Shown here: positions 1-13,103 of the stretch, piece by piece
How the letters are laid out: each line of letters starts with the position of its first letter
Position numbering within the stretch: the first letter of the stretch is position 1
Notes under the pieces: model-generated
What the model was told of the DNA's origin: nothing
The model's database searches: none
The model's input: the letters and a program-made list of their open reading frames with translations, nothing else
NCBI GenBank assembly: GCA_036850595.1
Contig: CM072160.1
Coordinates: forward strand, 1,659,981-1,723,980
DNA: 64,000 bases
Source of the DNA: Rhyacichthys aspro
Taxonomy: Eukaryota; Chordata; Actinopteri; Gobiiformes; Rhyacichthyidae
Direction of reading: 5' to 3'
Made by a program: the position numbers and the translations under genes

Positions 1-3000
1 CACATCAGTCACTGCACAAACACACAGAGAACAGTGGATTTAATGATAGAACTTCACAAAATATAAAGAAATGGAACCTGGCGTAAGTAAAATGTTTTGT
101 CAAATGGAGGACACAGATAAATCTCTTGTTGTTTTTTTTCTGGTTTTGATGTAAAATCCACATTGATACGGAGCCGTGTCAGTTACCTCAGGCGTAAACC
201 CACAGTTTTTTGCTCCATTACACATCATTTCATCAGAGACAGATGTAGTGCTGCAGTGTGACACTTTGACAAACTACTGCAGCAAACAAACAGGTGGAAA
301 ACAGAAAAACAGACATCAGGAACGTAAACCAACCAGATCTGATCTGAGATGGAGGATTTAGGGAGAAAGGACAATAACAAACACATAAACAACAAATAAA
401 AATGATATATATGCAAATAGGGAGGTGTATGTAGCAAAGAACTAACTACATTTTCTTGAATTTGTATAATTTTGACACAGATGCTGCTGTAGTGACAGTG
501 AAAAGTCAAATTAGTGGAAAAAAAAACTGCTTCAAAATTTTAAGTTAAATGGACGGGCTAAATGTTTGAACCAAATCCATTTGTCTGAAGACGATGCTGT
601 GCGGCTGGTGCTGTAAGCGGAGTCCTCGTACTCTCTGCAGCTGTTTTTTTTACTTTACCTTTAACAGTTTTGTTAAGTTGTACACAAGGCTGAGTACATG
701 TCGTATCAATATTCTCTAGACTATCTCCTGACTTCAGGGCTGTGCAATTAATCGAATTTCAATTTTGGCGAAACCTAATGATCATTTTATTATTTGTTTT
801 TATTTATTACTTTTTTTTCTACAAGATTGTGGACTACATTGTTGATCTTATTTATGATAATTATTATTTCTGTTTTTTTTTTTTAAGCTATTTATTTATA
901 TGCACGAATATATTCTTTATTTTAAGGAAAATTCACTGTCAATGAGTAATTGTTGTAAAATAATCGTGATTTCAGTAATGACCAAAATAATTGTGATTAT
1001 GATTTGTTTTCATCAAGCAACACAAAACCTGCTACTACCTCCATATTTTTGCACAGAAATCTCACAGAGAAAAGAAGGATTGCAACAAACATTAAACAGG
1101 AATAAAACTGGCAGCAATAGATGTTTTAGTCTGAGTTTAACGTTAAAAGTTCTCAAAATGATGGGATAAAACAGAGAAGTGGCTGTTTGGAGACGAGGAG
1201 GAAGCAGCTGGACTGAAAATCAATAAAAATATAGAGACGTAAAGGATGTACAGCGGTGTCCAGTCTAATCCCAGTCCATTTAAACTCTGTCAAACCCAAT
1301 CTGACTGAGCCGACCCATGTGACCTCTCCTCCAACACAAACAGCATTAATCATCAATTTCACTGCATTGATCCTGAAAATTAGACATTTAAAGCTCCAAC
1401 AGAAGGAGATGTTTGACTTTCATTACTTCCTGCTTCAACAAAAGCCCAGAGTTTGTCCGTGAAGTGGATACTCAACGGTCGTTTTGTCTGAAAGCCACTT
1501 TACACCGAGACAGTGACGGTAAAAGGCTGAATCCATTAAAGGCGTTTAGCGTTCGTCGACAGGTTCGACCCAGAGCTACACTTTGTGACAACGATAAAAG
1601 CCACAATTAGAGCCGATCAATCGTAGAAGAACAGCTAAATATTTTAATTCTCTGGCCTCTAGTCTCTATTTTTTCACGGATCTCACGAAGACTAAGAGAC
1701 AAACACGAGTCTGCTTCTCATCAAACAATCACTTAATAAATAAAAATAGTGTACGACGAGTCCCGGAGACAAAAAAAGCACGAGCAGCGAAGCCTGATAA
1801 TGGACAAATTGTGACTTTTAGACGGACACTGGCTCCGAACAAAGCAGGACTCTTCGTGGACAACAGTGAGTATTGTAAAAGCTGTGATGCAATGGCACTA
1901 TTCTCAGACTCAGGGTTGAAATAAATGCAACTGCTTCCATTCAGAGTAAACAAAGAGACTGAGACCAGCGCTGACAGACGTGGACAGACGTGGACAGACG
2001 TGGACAGGCTTTAGACGTGACACTGTCTCGGAGCTGACAGTGGACTTTTCTCTAAAACGAGCCATTTTCTGCCATAAAGTTGACAAATTATAGTAAATTA
2101 CACATAAAACTGTAAAGTAACTACGTGAAACCTCAAATTTAATGTTAGTGTGACTCAATTTCACCAGAAAATAAAGGTTTTGTTTACAGATATTGCCCAT
2201 ATTTGAGGTGAATGCACCACAGCTCCAGCAGGTAAAGCAGAATAATCTAAAGTAATCTAATGTCTACATTGGTCTAAAGAGTAAAACGAGGCAGTGCAAC
2301 AGAAAACTCAAGGAAACAGACGATAAAAGCGTAAAACTCAACACATGCAGCACATTTCTGTGTCAGACTGACGGCTCCATTAGTAAACTTTTAACAGGAA
2401 TTGACCGAAAGAGTCATTTTTAGACAGAAAGAAGGGAAATCAAACATAAATGAAACATTCCTCATTAACACAAAACTAACAACAATTTTAAAACAAAACA
2501 AAAAAAAACAAACATCAAAAGCAAACAAAAAAAATATTAATTCAAATAAATAAATATTTTTAACCTGTTACAAAAAATGAATAAAACTATAGAAGTGGCC
2601 GTCTTAATCTTTAAAAATAAGATGGGTCCTATGTCAATAATAAATAATTGAATACATCATTAATTCATGTTCCCAGACTCTAAGCTCTCAGGCTGTTCTT
2701 GAGTTAATTCAGTTGAAAAAGTGATTTACAAGAGCTACGAGAGCTTTAGTGAAATTATGTAAATTCATTTATGTGATTTAACTCCTGTGGCCACAGTAAT
2801 AAAGGACTATAAAGTGATGCACAAACAAATATGGACCGAGCACTCTTTTTCTTACAGCCACAAAACTCCACACTGTTATTAACCAAGAGATATGTTTTTA
2901 TTTGCAGAACACTAAGCCACTTTCATGTTTTTCAAGCTTGTTTCTTGCGTCTGCAGCAGCTGGAGGACGCAATATCAGTCCAGACACGTTTATTTGGATG

Positions 3001-6000
3001 TTTTTTTGTCCTTCTGTCGCTGGAAATGCGTTAAGTAAGCCTTGTATATTTGTAACTTTATCATTTAGCGGCGCAAACTTAGCATCCATGTCACATTTTG
3101 CATGTTTTGGTTGCATCTCAAAGCCTTACGTAGAAACAAAAGGGGCTTTAACACCTGCAGCTCTCCACATTCACAGCTGCTGTCTAAAACCGGAGCGCTT
3201 AAACCTCAGTAAATGAACAGAGCAGCAGCTGGTGGAGTCTCCGGCTCCGTCAGTGAAATAACTCTGCCTTCCTTTGGCCTGAAGCTACGACCCAACTGAA
3301 CAGAAGCAGCAGCAGGAGGAGGAAGGAGGAGGAAGAGGAGCTGACGTCATGTGACCCTCTGGTGACCTTTTAGTTCGAGGTGAAACAACAAAGTCTCGTC
3401 TAATCATTTACTTTATTATTATTTTCTTATACTTTCCCTTTGATCATTTTTAAACCATTACCAAAAAGAAACATCGCTCGAGTCGTCCCTTTGTTATTAT
3501 TGAATGTTTAGGCCCGGTTTATCTCCCGTCGTGGGATAAAGACGGGACGGACTTGCCCTCATGAAGGTACGGAGTTTATAAAACAGACAAGTCCAAACTG
3601 AGGCCCAGGGGCAAATCACAGCACACACCACTAAAATCTGTTCAAATCCAACTAAAATGTTCAAGTGCAATTAAAACCTGTTCAAATCTGACCAAAACCT
3701 GTTCAAATCCATCTAAAACATGTTCAAATCCAACTAAAACATGTTTAAATCCAACTAAAAGATGTTGAAATCCAACTAAAACCTGTTCAAATCCAACTAA
3801 AACATGTTCAAATCCAACTAAAACATGTTCAAATCCATCTAAAACCTGTTCAAATCCAACTAAAACATGTTCATATCCAACTAAAACCTGTTCAAATCCA
3901 ACTAAAACATGTTCAAATCCATCTAAAACCTAAATATAAAATTAGAAGACACTGTCAGCCTTTGGAAATGATCCTCTCATCAAATGTGTCCCTCTTTGTA
4001 AAAAGTTTGGAAGGCTCTGATATAAGAGCTTTAATGTGGTACAGTTTCCAGGAAACTGGACAGACTGAAAGGTGGAAGTTCCAGAGTGACAGCAAACGCA
4101 CACTCCTTTTATTCCAACGTCTGTTTATGCACAGGACAGTCAGGTATTGTTGCATATTTCATAAAATCACATGAGTAAATAAAACAAAGGCAGATATGAA
4201 GCAACACGAGAAGGTGACCTGTAACTGGTTTAAAGCAGGAAGAGTGGCTTCAGAGAGACTAACGTCCAACAAAGGATCAGATGAAAATGGAACAATCCAG
4301 TTTTTGTTTAAATATGATTTTAAACCCAACAGGAGTGGCCTCGGTCAGTGGCATCAGTGACAAACACACGCTCACTCCTTTCAAAAGAGGAAAAGGTTTA
4401 ACTGTTTTAGAAAATGTAAAGAAATGCATGACTAAACCTAGACAAACATTCTGAGGCTAAAATTAAATGCCCATCACACGGAAGATTACAATGTTCTAAC
4501 GATATTGTGATAAAGATAAATTTGTAGTGAGCAGCCCTTATTTAAATCAAGTTAAAAGATAGACATTATATTTCTACGCCAAGAGCCATAAGTACATTTC
4601 ACAAACATTTCCATAATGCATCCAAAATATGTCTAAAAATATCCCATCACTTTGTAAAATATTCAAATATTCAGTGCGGCAAAACTCTTTAAGTGTGGTT
4701 TTACAGAGAAACGACTCACAGTGACCTTTGAGGCTGAAGTGGAAACATCAACAACCACAAACAGAGGGAACAAGGTGAGTATGCAAATCCCTGAGACCGA
4801 TACAGACCAGAGCTGACAGAGGAACAGGTAAAGGTACAGCAACGTTACTGCACACGGTGAAAACGCCTCTGAAAATATATGTAAACGCAAGATAACTAAA
4901 TATTTTCCAGACAAAATGACGGTTTGGAAGTAAAAGTGTGTGTAAAGCTCTCGTGGAGATGATTATTTACTGTTTGAAGGAGAGTAAATGTTCACCTGCA
5001 GAGTTATCTGAGCTGATAAATGTGCGCTTTCACCTTGGGCCTGGCTCATGAGGAAACGTCAACAGCACATATTCACACATCTCACAAGGATTTACCATCA
5101 AACTGTTGAAATACAGGGAAGTTATGATGAGAGACTTCAAATTAAATCAATAACTAAGCAGTTTTTGTATTTTATGGCTAAACATTAAAAGGTTTTAGGG
5201 AATGGTTTTGTGTTAAGATCTACGTCGTTTGAGCTCCGTTAGAATCAGAATTCCAACATTCAGAACTCAAAGTCTCAGTTGGCGGTTTTCTCTCAGACTG
5301 ACCTCAACCAAGTGCTGCCCATCTCCGAAAAAAATGCCGTCCAGGGGTTAATAAAACAGCCGAGAGAAAAGACGCTACCGCTAGCCTAATACAAGACACC
5401 ATTACGGCCCTATTGGAGCAGCAAACTAGACGCTAACTAAAGAGCTAACTGAGAAGCTAACTGAGACGCTAACAGAGAAGCTAACTGAGCAGCAAACAGA
5501 GAAGCGAACTGAGATGCTAACAGAGAAGCTAACTGAGACGCTAACAGAGAAGCTAACTGAGACGCTAACAGAGAAGTCCATTTTTGTGTATCCGTTTGTT
5601 TCTGTGGTTTTCTGCAGATCTGATCCCAGACAAAACCAGACCAAACTGGACAAAACCAGACCATGTAATCCCAGACAAAACCAGACCAGACTGGACTAAA
5701 CCAGACCATGTAATCCCAGACAAAACCAGACCAAACTGGACAAAACCAGACCATGTAATCCCAGACAAAACCAGACCAGACTGGACTAAACCAGACCATG
5801 TAATCCCAGACAAAACCAGACCAAACTGGACTAAACCAGACCATGTAATCCCAGACAAAACCAGACCAGACTGGACTAAACCAGACCATGTAATCCCAGA
5901 CAAAACCAGACCAAACTGGACTAAACCAGACCATGTAATCCCAGACAAAACCAGACCAAACTGGACTAAACCAGACCATCACTCTTAAAAACATCAGATT

Positions 6001-9000
6001 TTTGTCTCTTTAATCACTTTTCCATTTTATAAATTGATAAAACCATTTAAATAGTATTTTGTTGACCATATTCTTTCTTTAACACATATCTCCAGACCTT
6101 TCTAAATCTTTTACTCAGTGCTGTTCGTGTGTTTTCTCTTCTATGTTTAAAAAACCCCAGTAAAAATCCTTCGTCAGAGTCGTTATTGACGTCAGCGTCG
6201 TTATTACGTCCTCTACAGTCTTCAGTCTGTGGTGAAATAATACACACTTTACAGACGGCGCTGACTCAGAGTTCAGGGAATACACTGGTTATTATCTGTT
6301 ACAGTCAGACGCAGGTTCAGTGTGTCCTTCCGCAGTAAAACAACACAGTAAAACACGGTAAAAACACTGTAAAACCCCTTCAGGATTCATTTCTGTGAAC
6401 ATTAACCCGTCGACACAGTCAGGCTCTTTTTGTAGAAACACAGCGTCTCTAGTTCTTGCTCTTTTCTTTGTTTTGTTGTGGTTGTGTAACAGAAGTGTTG
6501 TGTATGCGTCCAGGTAAATGTTCACTCCTCTGATTGTGTAACTGAGGTCTACGGGAGAGAAATGTACAGGACTTTTACCTTTAACTCCTTTTACAGCAGC
6601 AGTATATGAGACTATGACACTGCTACGAGAGCGGACGACAAAGTGCATTTACATTGACTTGAGTTTTCCAGTTTTGTGTTTTTGAAGTGTATATTACCTC
6701 CAGGTTTTTAAAAATATAAGCGTCCATCCTACTTGTATCTGTTTATTCTGGATATGTCCAAAAGAAAAGAGGATACTGTGGCATAAAGCTGCTCCATTAT
6801 GGAAAAAAACACAATTATTTTGGTCGATTACTCGTTGGCTTTGGAAATATGTTGGATTTATTAAACAAAACGGTGAATTCTCCTTAAAATAAATAATATA
6901 TTCAAACGTATAAATAAATAGTTTAAAAAATAAAATCTCTGAGCTCGTTTCTCCTGATGTTGGTGAATGTACAACTTTTCTGTTTAATAGCACTAAGCTC
7001 TGTTTTGTGAAGGCAGTATTTACGATGTATCGGGTTTTCTGTGTTTATGGAAACAACATGCAAATAAAAGTATTAGGAAAAGGGAATCATTGATGATGCA
7101 AATGAAAACAAATATTCACTTCGACTCTCGTCACATGAATATTTAAACATTTTCCATCAAGATCAGGAGTCTACACTATAACTATTTAAAAATCTAAATG
7201 ATCTGCCGATATTAAAAAAATACAGCACTGTTTTACTCAAGTGTGGATATAAACCGAGATTTAAACTATAAAGTTTAGAAAAAATGAATGCAAAGTGAAA
7301 GAAAAACAATATTTGACTTTGTCTCAAAACAGCAGCAGTTCATCTGTCTCAGTTTGAGAAGAAACTGGACTAAACCAGACCAAACTGGACTAAACCAGAC
7401 CAAACTGGACTAAACCAGACCAAACTGGACTAAATCAGACCAAACTGGACTAAACCAGACCAAACTGGACTAAACCAGACCAAACTGGACTAAACCAGAC
7501 CAGACTGGACTAAACCAGACCAGACTGGACTAAACCAGACCATGTAATCCAGACAAAACCAGACCAGACTGGACTAAACCAGACCATGTAATCCCAGACA
7601 AAACCAGGTTAAACTGGACTAAACCAGACCATGTAATCCCAGACAAAACCAGACCAAACTGGACTAAACCAGACCATGTAATCCCAGACAAAACCAGACC
7701 AGACTGGACTAAACCAGACCATGTAATCCCAGACAAAACCAGACCAGACTGGACTAAACCAGACCATGTAATCCCAGACAAAACCAGACCAAACTGGACT
7801 AAACCAGACCATGTAATCCCAGACCGGACCAGGTCAGACTCCATCACATCAGGACTCCTTGTTCTGGGATCATCTCTTCACTCATTATTTCAGATTATCA
7901 CATCTGTCTAAAACATTCTCCCTGTAGTGTACATTTATTTTTATGACTGAAATTTAAAAATATTAGAAAAACGTCCAAAGTGTTTCATTCAAAAACATTT
8001 TTCCAGTAAAACTTTGAATAATAAGTTCAAACTCATTTTAAATGATTGTTTATTAAGAGTAAACACAGAAGAGAGGGTGGTACTCAGAGACAAATACGTC
8101 TAAAGGTGTTTCTGTGAGAAAAGTCAATAAATGGCGGGACACTATGTGCTATATGCTCTGATTGAGATGTATGCCATGATCCTGGTGCATGGGTTTCAAA
8201 AGGAGGCTTGTTGTTTGTTTGTTTGTTTGTTTATTTAGCTTCTGTCGTAGCGGTCTCTAGTCTTCCTGTGGTCCACAAATTAAAATACAACCAGAAGTGA
8301 GGTAAAATGTTAGGATAAAGTAGAAAGTAGACGTTAGGACGAGTGACAAAAGAGAGAAGACTGTATTTAATCCTAATATTGAAGCAAACAAAACTACAAA
8401 GATCTATTAATTGTAAAACATATGCAACCCTCTCCGTGTGATTAGCCCAAAGAAAACCATCAGCTAAACCTGGAGCAGTCCTATTGACCCCGGTTTACTG
8501 CAGAAACAGATGAGAGTCTGTACAGGACGCTCCGAGGAGGTCCGATAATTGCACTGGGACCACGTCATGTGAGCGTCGTGATGGGTCCTACTACAGCCCA
8601 CGTTACAGCTCCGGAAACAGACCATAAAAGGACAGAGCTGGAGGGAAAAAAACGGGACAAAAAAACGTGACTAAACACAAACTGAAGACGGAGAGAGTCT
8701 CGTAAAGCTCACGTTATGGATTCAGCACAAACCAAACACTATTATTCTAAAACGTGCCTCCAAACACAGTCACATACCTTTAGTCCAGTGTTATTTATAC
8801 ATTTTGTGCATGTATCCATCACAAAAGGCAAGTATTTTACCTGCAAGTATGTTCTAAGACACAAGCAGAGGATACGGTTCGGCTTTGTGCTTTAAACAAT
8901 AGCCTCCATTTGCAGATGTCACATGGTTTTTCGTTATTTATCTTCAATACAGCAAAACAACCAAACTATCAAACTGCTTTTTCCCTTTATACTACAATGT

Positions 9001-11474
9001 ACTGCCTTGAATGAATTTGGTCAATCATAGCGAACAGTCATGGCTTATAGTCTATAAAACATTGGAGCCAAAAAACAGTAAGAGAATAAATTAATTTAAA
9101 AAAGTTGTTGCATAAGAGATCTGTCACCTGTGTTCATATATTATATCATCAAGACTAAAAATCAGTAAACAAGCCTCGTTTCTATTTAAACAATGCAGTT
9201 CAGGTCGGTTTTGGTGCATTTAAACTAAAAGGGGTCTAAAAGGGTATAGTTATAACATATAACTTTGGGTCTCGAGAGGTATTTGTGGTACATTTTGGGA
9301 AGAGCGTTTAAACGAATCAGTGTCATACGGCTCTCGCTTCATGAATTTAAACATTGTATTTATCGTCTACACTGCATTAAACACAAGCAGAACCTGTACA
9401 AACTCAAATATTGAGTCTAAATGAGAGGAAACTGCTGCAGATGTGAATATAATGTTGAGAAAGATGGGAATAAACAGAAACAGTGGAATGTTTCCTGCAG
9501 GATTTGCTCTGATTTAGATTCAATATTAACAATGATCCAAGTTTAGAAAAGTCTGCTTTAAATACGGTTTATTTCTCAAACAGAGACAGGACTTTTGTGT
9601 CTCTTTGATGACGTCTGTTTCTGTCGCAGACGTCTTTCTCTGCAGAGTTTTATTTAGCCTCAAGAGTAAACAGAAACCAGTTTTTTTAATTATAACAGAC
9701 TTGCACTTAAAGCAGCACTGCGTTACTTTTGGCCACTAGAGGGCGCAGATCCCTCTCTGTGCAGCTGCACTGTCAGCGTCGCCATCTTTGTTTACAAGTG
9801 GAGACTATCCAAGCGGCAAATTTGTAAGAAAAAACACAAACATTTTGATTTTTGAGTGATTAATCAAAAATCAAAATGCAGAGCTATTTCAATCTTAGGT
9901 TGGACAATACTCCTGAAAATATGCCCCAAAATGCACAATTTCCACAGATATGTACTATTATTATGGATAACTGATTAGTATCTAACATTACCTATATTAA
10001 AAAACATGTGGAACGGGTTTAACTTTTAATAATAAGACAATATCCAATGAGCAGCAATCCATAACATACACAAAATGAGCTAATATGTTGTCATAAAAGT
10101 GCTTTATTTATAATTTAAGGAAAAAGATCTGTAAGAGAGGGTTTACAAGCAGAAAAGAGGAGTAATGTCCCACTTGGATTTATACTTATGGATGGAATAT
10201 AGAGTAAATATGTCAACACACTGTGGTAAATGCAGCTGTATGTCCTCACATCAGCTCTTTGTGGCTAAACTCATGACTGTACATTTCAATAACACTACCT
10301 GACAGCTCTTTGACAACAATAGGCACCATTAGCAGATGTCACATGGTTGTGTTATTTAGCCTCGGGACTAAAACAGAGACCAGCAGCAACAGTGTGATTT
10401 TAGCAAAAGGCGCTAGTTCCATTAGCTCCTCTGCTGCTGCACCGTTAGCTAAACACATTACTCATTGTTGACAAGTGAGCTATCCATGCTAACAAGCTAA
10501 CTCTGACTGTACAACAACCTCAAGCAGATAAAGCACAACATTTAGCCTTTTTGCAAGACAGTAATTGCACACAGAGGAGCTAGTTAGCGTTTATTTATTG
10601 CAGCAGCTGAGGAGAATGATGCAAAAATGCCTACGTGACCTTACTTTATCTGCAAATGCAAGCTTCTTTCTACAATGTCACTTGAATTACAGCACATTAA
10701 AACAACACATTCCGCATTTAGAGCCTGAATATTCGCGTGAGAAGAGCTGCTGTCTCTATTTTGACTGCGGAAAACGGGGCTTAGCCATAGCCACACTCAA
10801 TATATTACAACATATCTTAATAGCCACGCTTATTTATTCATCACAGACTGTATTATAATCCTCTAACAGCTTTGTAGAGACGGCATGGCGCTTATTTGAC
10901 AGCTGTCTCCCGTCAAAACCAAACAAGGCCAATTAAAAGGCTGCATTTGCGGTGCCGGTGTTGTGATGAATTATGCTTCCCTTGCGAATAGCGCACCCCT
11001 TCGCTTAAAACCAATAAAAAAACGTATTATTTACATATTTTAAGCAGAGTAACGCTTAAGAACATACAATATGTAGGTGAGAAAGTGAGAATAACATTGA
11101 ATTGTAAGTATTTGTGGGATTTAAATGTAGTAGACAAGCTAATTTGAGGCTATCTTGTGCGCCGTTCTTTAGCAAGCTAACATTAAATGTCAAAACCGCA
11201 GTGCTAAGCTAAAAGGCATTAACTGTAACGTAGGTAATGTAGTAAGAATGAGAAATGTATTTAATTGTGATTTAAAAGCGTTTTATGATGTATTAAAGCG
11301 AAAGGGTAACACATTAGACCCGGGTGCATCATTTACCGCTACACCGTCAGACCACAGCTAAAGCTATCGGCGCATAAAGTGGATTTAGCCGCCGCTTCTT
11401 TTCTCCAAAGGCTTACCTCTCTTCACGGCCTCGTCAAACGACAGGAATCCTATCCTCGACTCTTTGGCCCCCAT
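1..11474 (-). CDS. usp32: USP32, copy A: exon 1 and the first 10 bases of exon 2 (runs off the left edge)
   Basis: This is the 5' end of ubiquitin-specific protease 32, a large deubiquitinase with N-terminal EF-hand-like repeats, a DUSP/UBL region and a USP catalytic domain. Exon 1 is 11417-11474 on minus (start ATG at 11474-11472) and encodes 19 residues beginning MGAKESRIGFLSF, followed by one base of codon 20 and the donor GTAAGC. This N-terminus, with a Gly at position 2, is the conserved USP32 start. Exon 2 begins at base 10 after a CAG acceptor (VTDV...) and continues out of the window. Intron 1 (11-11416) carries minisatellites and transposon fragments. Exons 3 onward of this copy would lie to the left. 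If the duplication is real, this copy is the likelier one to retain the whole gene. Confidence 0.9.
736..1012 (+). mobile_element. Nonautonomous hAT-like element, 5' part (copy A)
   Basis: Begins with the terminal sequence AGGGCTGTGCAATTAATCG, a common fish inverted-repeat terminus, then AT-rich internal sequence. The far terminus (…GCAGCCCT) is missing, so the copy is truncated. The same internal sequence occurs at 27422-27704, in full length at 59100-59462 and inverted at 6808-6935. Confidence 0.7.
1967..2010 (+). repeat. 12-bp tandem repeat (GACAGACGTGGA), ~3 units, copy A
   Basis: Short array. The copy B counterpart at 28670-28771 has about eight units, making it a length-variable locus. 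Confidence 0.85.
3632..3932 (+). repeat. 21-bp minisatellite (unit AAATCCAACTAAAACCTGTTC), copy A, USP32 intron 1
   Basis: About 14 units of a 20-21 base motif with CAACT/CATCT and CCTG/CATG variants. Belongs to the family repeated in both orientations across the window. Confidence 0.9.
5426..5577 (+). repeat. 24-bp minisatellite (AGCTAACTGAGACGCTAACAGAGA), copy A
   Basis: Six or so units, the 24-base motif itself being two 12-base halves. The period is a multiple of three, so long frames stay open on both strands. These are not genes. Confidence 0.85.
5620..5983 (+). repeat. 45-bp minisatellite (CCATGTAATCCCAGACAAAA... unit), copy A
   Basis: Eight units at an exact 45-base period (for example CCATGTAATC at 5661, 5706, 5751). 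Units alternate between CCAAACTGGA and CCAGACTGGA forms. Open frames on both strands arise from the 3n period. Confidence 0.95.
6808..6935 (-). mobile_element. Inverted internal fragment of the hAT-like element (copy A)
   Basis: The reverse complement matches the internal part of the full-length element at 59100-59462: TCGATTACTCGTTG..., the block around AAATATGTTGGATTTATT and the following AT-rich stretch. No termini remain. Confidence 0.6.
7364..7832 (+). repeat. 20-bp then 45-bp minisatellite, copy A
   Basis: 7364-7535 is a 20-base unit (GGACTAAACCAGACCAAACT), then about six 45-base units as at 5620-5983. The 20-base unit is a sub-block of the 45-base one, showing how the longer unit could have been built. 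Confidence 0.95.
8211..8235 (+). repeat. Microsatellite (GTTT)n, copy A
   Basis: Five or six GTTT units. The copy B counterpart near 35292-35308 is shorter by two units. Confidence 0.85.
9333..9583 (+). repeat. Interspersed repeat family R1, copy A
   Basis: A ~240-base sequence containing CACTGCATTAAACACAAGCAG and GAGTCTAAATGAGAGGAAAC. It recurs at 19439-19660, at 36417-36667 and, inverted, at 46430-46612, with faint relatives at 44821-44990 and 49791-49910. No coding capacity. Probably an old nonautonomous transposon. Confidence 0.75.
9733..9746 (+). promoter_or_regulatory. CTCF-like motif CCACTAGAGGGCGC, copy A (also 36819-36832 in copy B)
   Basis: Fits the CTCF core consensus well and sits inside USP32 intron 1. 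A reverse-strand relative, GCGCCCTCTAGTG, is at 805-817 of the 56 kb block (56805-56817) in APPBP2 intron 2, and CCTCAGGGGGCGCTG is at 12919 and 39952. Such motifs are often spread by transposons, so occupancy is uncertain. Confidence 0.35.
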
Positions 11475-11629
11475 GCTCCCCTCATTTCATTTTTTTTCTC
11501 TGCTGAAATAATCGTTCCAAAGACAGATAAAGATCCTATTTTAAGGGGGGAAGTGTTAGTCGTTAGCTTTTTTATGGTGAGGCGTTAGAAAGTGCAGCGG
11601 GTGGATGTTTTCTGTGACGCCTCCATACT

Positions 11630-11639
11630 GTCACGTGAC
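11630..11639. promoter_or_regulatory. CLEAR/E-box palindrome GTCACGTGAC upstream of USP32 (copy A)
   Basis: The 10-base palindrome lies about 156 bases upstream of the USP32 start codon. It equals the CLEAR consensus bound by TFEB/MITF-family factors and also fits USF. The match is seen directly. Function is inferred. It is preserved in copy B. Confidence 0.55.
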
Positions 11640-13103
11640 GCACGGGTCATTTGATCAGATCCGCTCAGAAACCTGTTGTAAACACTGCCCAGAAACCACC
11701 CTAACACAGACATTTCAGCCCCGATCAGCGTTTGACACCGTTGTATTGGATATTTAAGCGTAAATATTGTCGTTTTTTTGGAGATCGGAGATGTCTGTGA
11801 GGATGTATTTGGAGATTAAAGGTGTAAAAAAGTGAGAGTAGCCTCATCTAGTGGCTGCAAGGAGGAATAACACAAGTCAAAGCAGTTCTAAGAGTGTCAC
11901 ATGAGGTCAGTTTGATCAGAATACAAGCTATAAATGGTTGAAAAGGGGTTTGTGATTTATTTAGGGACAACTTTACTTAAATAAATCATATATTCTTACT
12001 GTATATTATTGTTTTTATTGTTTGAGTCCATCAGTGTTTGTTTGTGACTGAGCTGCTGTGACAAAGCAGTTTCCCTCTCGATTAATAAGCAAATAGAACC
12101 TAAATATGGAGCATTTCTCAGATATTGAATTAAAATGTTTTGTTCTCTGTCTGCTTCTCCAAACTGAGGCTGACAAATTAAAACAACATTTACTAAACAC
12201 TATAAAAACTATTCTATATGTGTATGATCATGATGCATTTATTTACTTCACAACTTTACTTTTTATGTATTAATACAGATTTAGGATCAAGGAGAGAAAT
12301 GTGAGACTGAATCAAATACAGAAAAGGTCTCGGTCTTGACTCTGTCTCAGTTTTGTTTATCTGTTTGTTTGTTTTTTGACTGTGATACTGCAATAAAATA
12401 TATTCTCTCCTTAAAAATGTAAAATAAATCAATGTGATTATGGGTTTTATCTAATTGTGTCACTTGTTGTATACAATGTATTGTATTGTATTGTATTTTC
12501 AGAATTCCTTTATTTATCGTCAAGGCAAATTCTTTTTTGTTAAAGACAATAACAGAAATATACTAAATAAATACAAAAATACAGTACCCCAGAATCTAAA
12601 AACACCTCAGTAAAAAACAAACAAGTATTTAAAAATAATATAAGAAAGAAAAGCAGTCTCTTTAAAAAAATATAAGAAATATCATTCTCAAAAAATATTT
12701 ACACATGCACTTTTTTTTCTTTACATTGTCTTTAAGGAAGTGAGTGTTTTCTGGTTTGATTGCTGGGCTCTTGTGGGTGATTTCCAATGTGGTGTTTACT
12801 GCAAATGGCAAATAAAGTGAATCTGAATGTAAAAATACATGTATTGCTTTAAAAAGAGTAGATTTAAACCAAGAAGAAAAAGCATTAAATATATGTCACT
12901 TGCAGTTCACCTCCGGGGCCTCAGGGGGCGCTGAATAATGTAATAAACACATTAAGTACTGTTTATCACCGAGAAGAAGGTGTGTTTGATTCATGGAGGT
13001 CTGCGTCACTTCTCAACTCTGTTTCATAAACTATTTTACATTAAATAAACGACAATAAAAGACAGTTCTCTGGGAATAAAAGCTTTAAGACATTTTTACG
13101 AAG

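Noticed and set aside
3620..3935. Regularly spaced short repeats resembling a CRISPR array
   Set aside because: Units are directly contiguous 21-mers without unique spacers, in a vertebrate nuclear genome. It is a minisatellite.
5437..5994. 185-codon minus-strand ORF and its counterparts at 32549-33214, 34501-35058, 7530-7847
   Set aside because: Pure translation of the 45-bp minisatellite. Frames are open on both strands because the period is a multiple of three. No unique domain or splice context.
9733..9746. Treating CTCF-like motifs as domain boundaries of the duplication
   Set aside because: They are inside USP32 intron 1 and probably spread by repeats. Nothing ties them to the duplication ends.
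10565..10858. 97-codon plus-strand ORF, also at 37655-37948
   Set aside because: In USP32 intron 1. Open in both copies only because the DNA is almost identical. No domain, no splice or start support.
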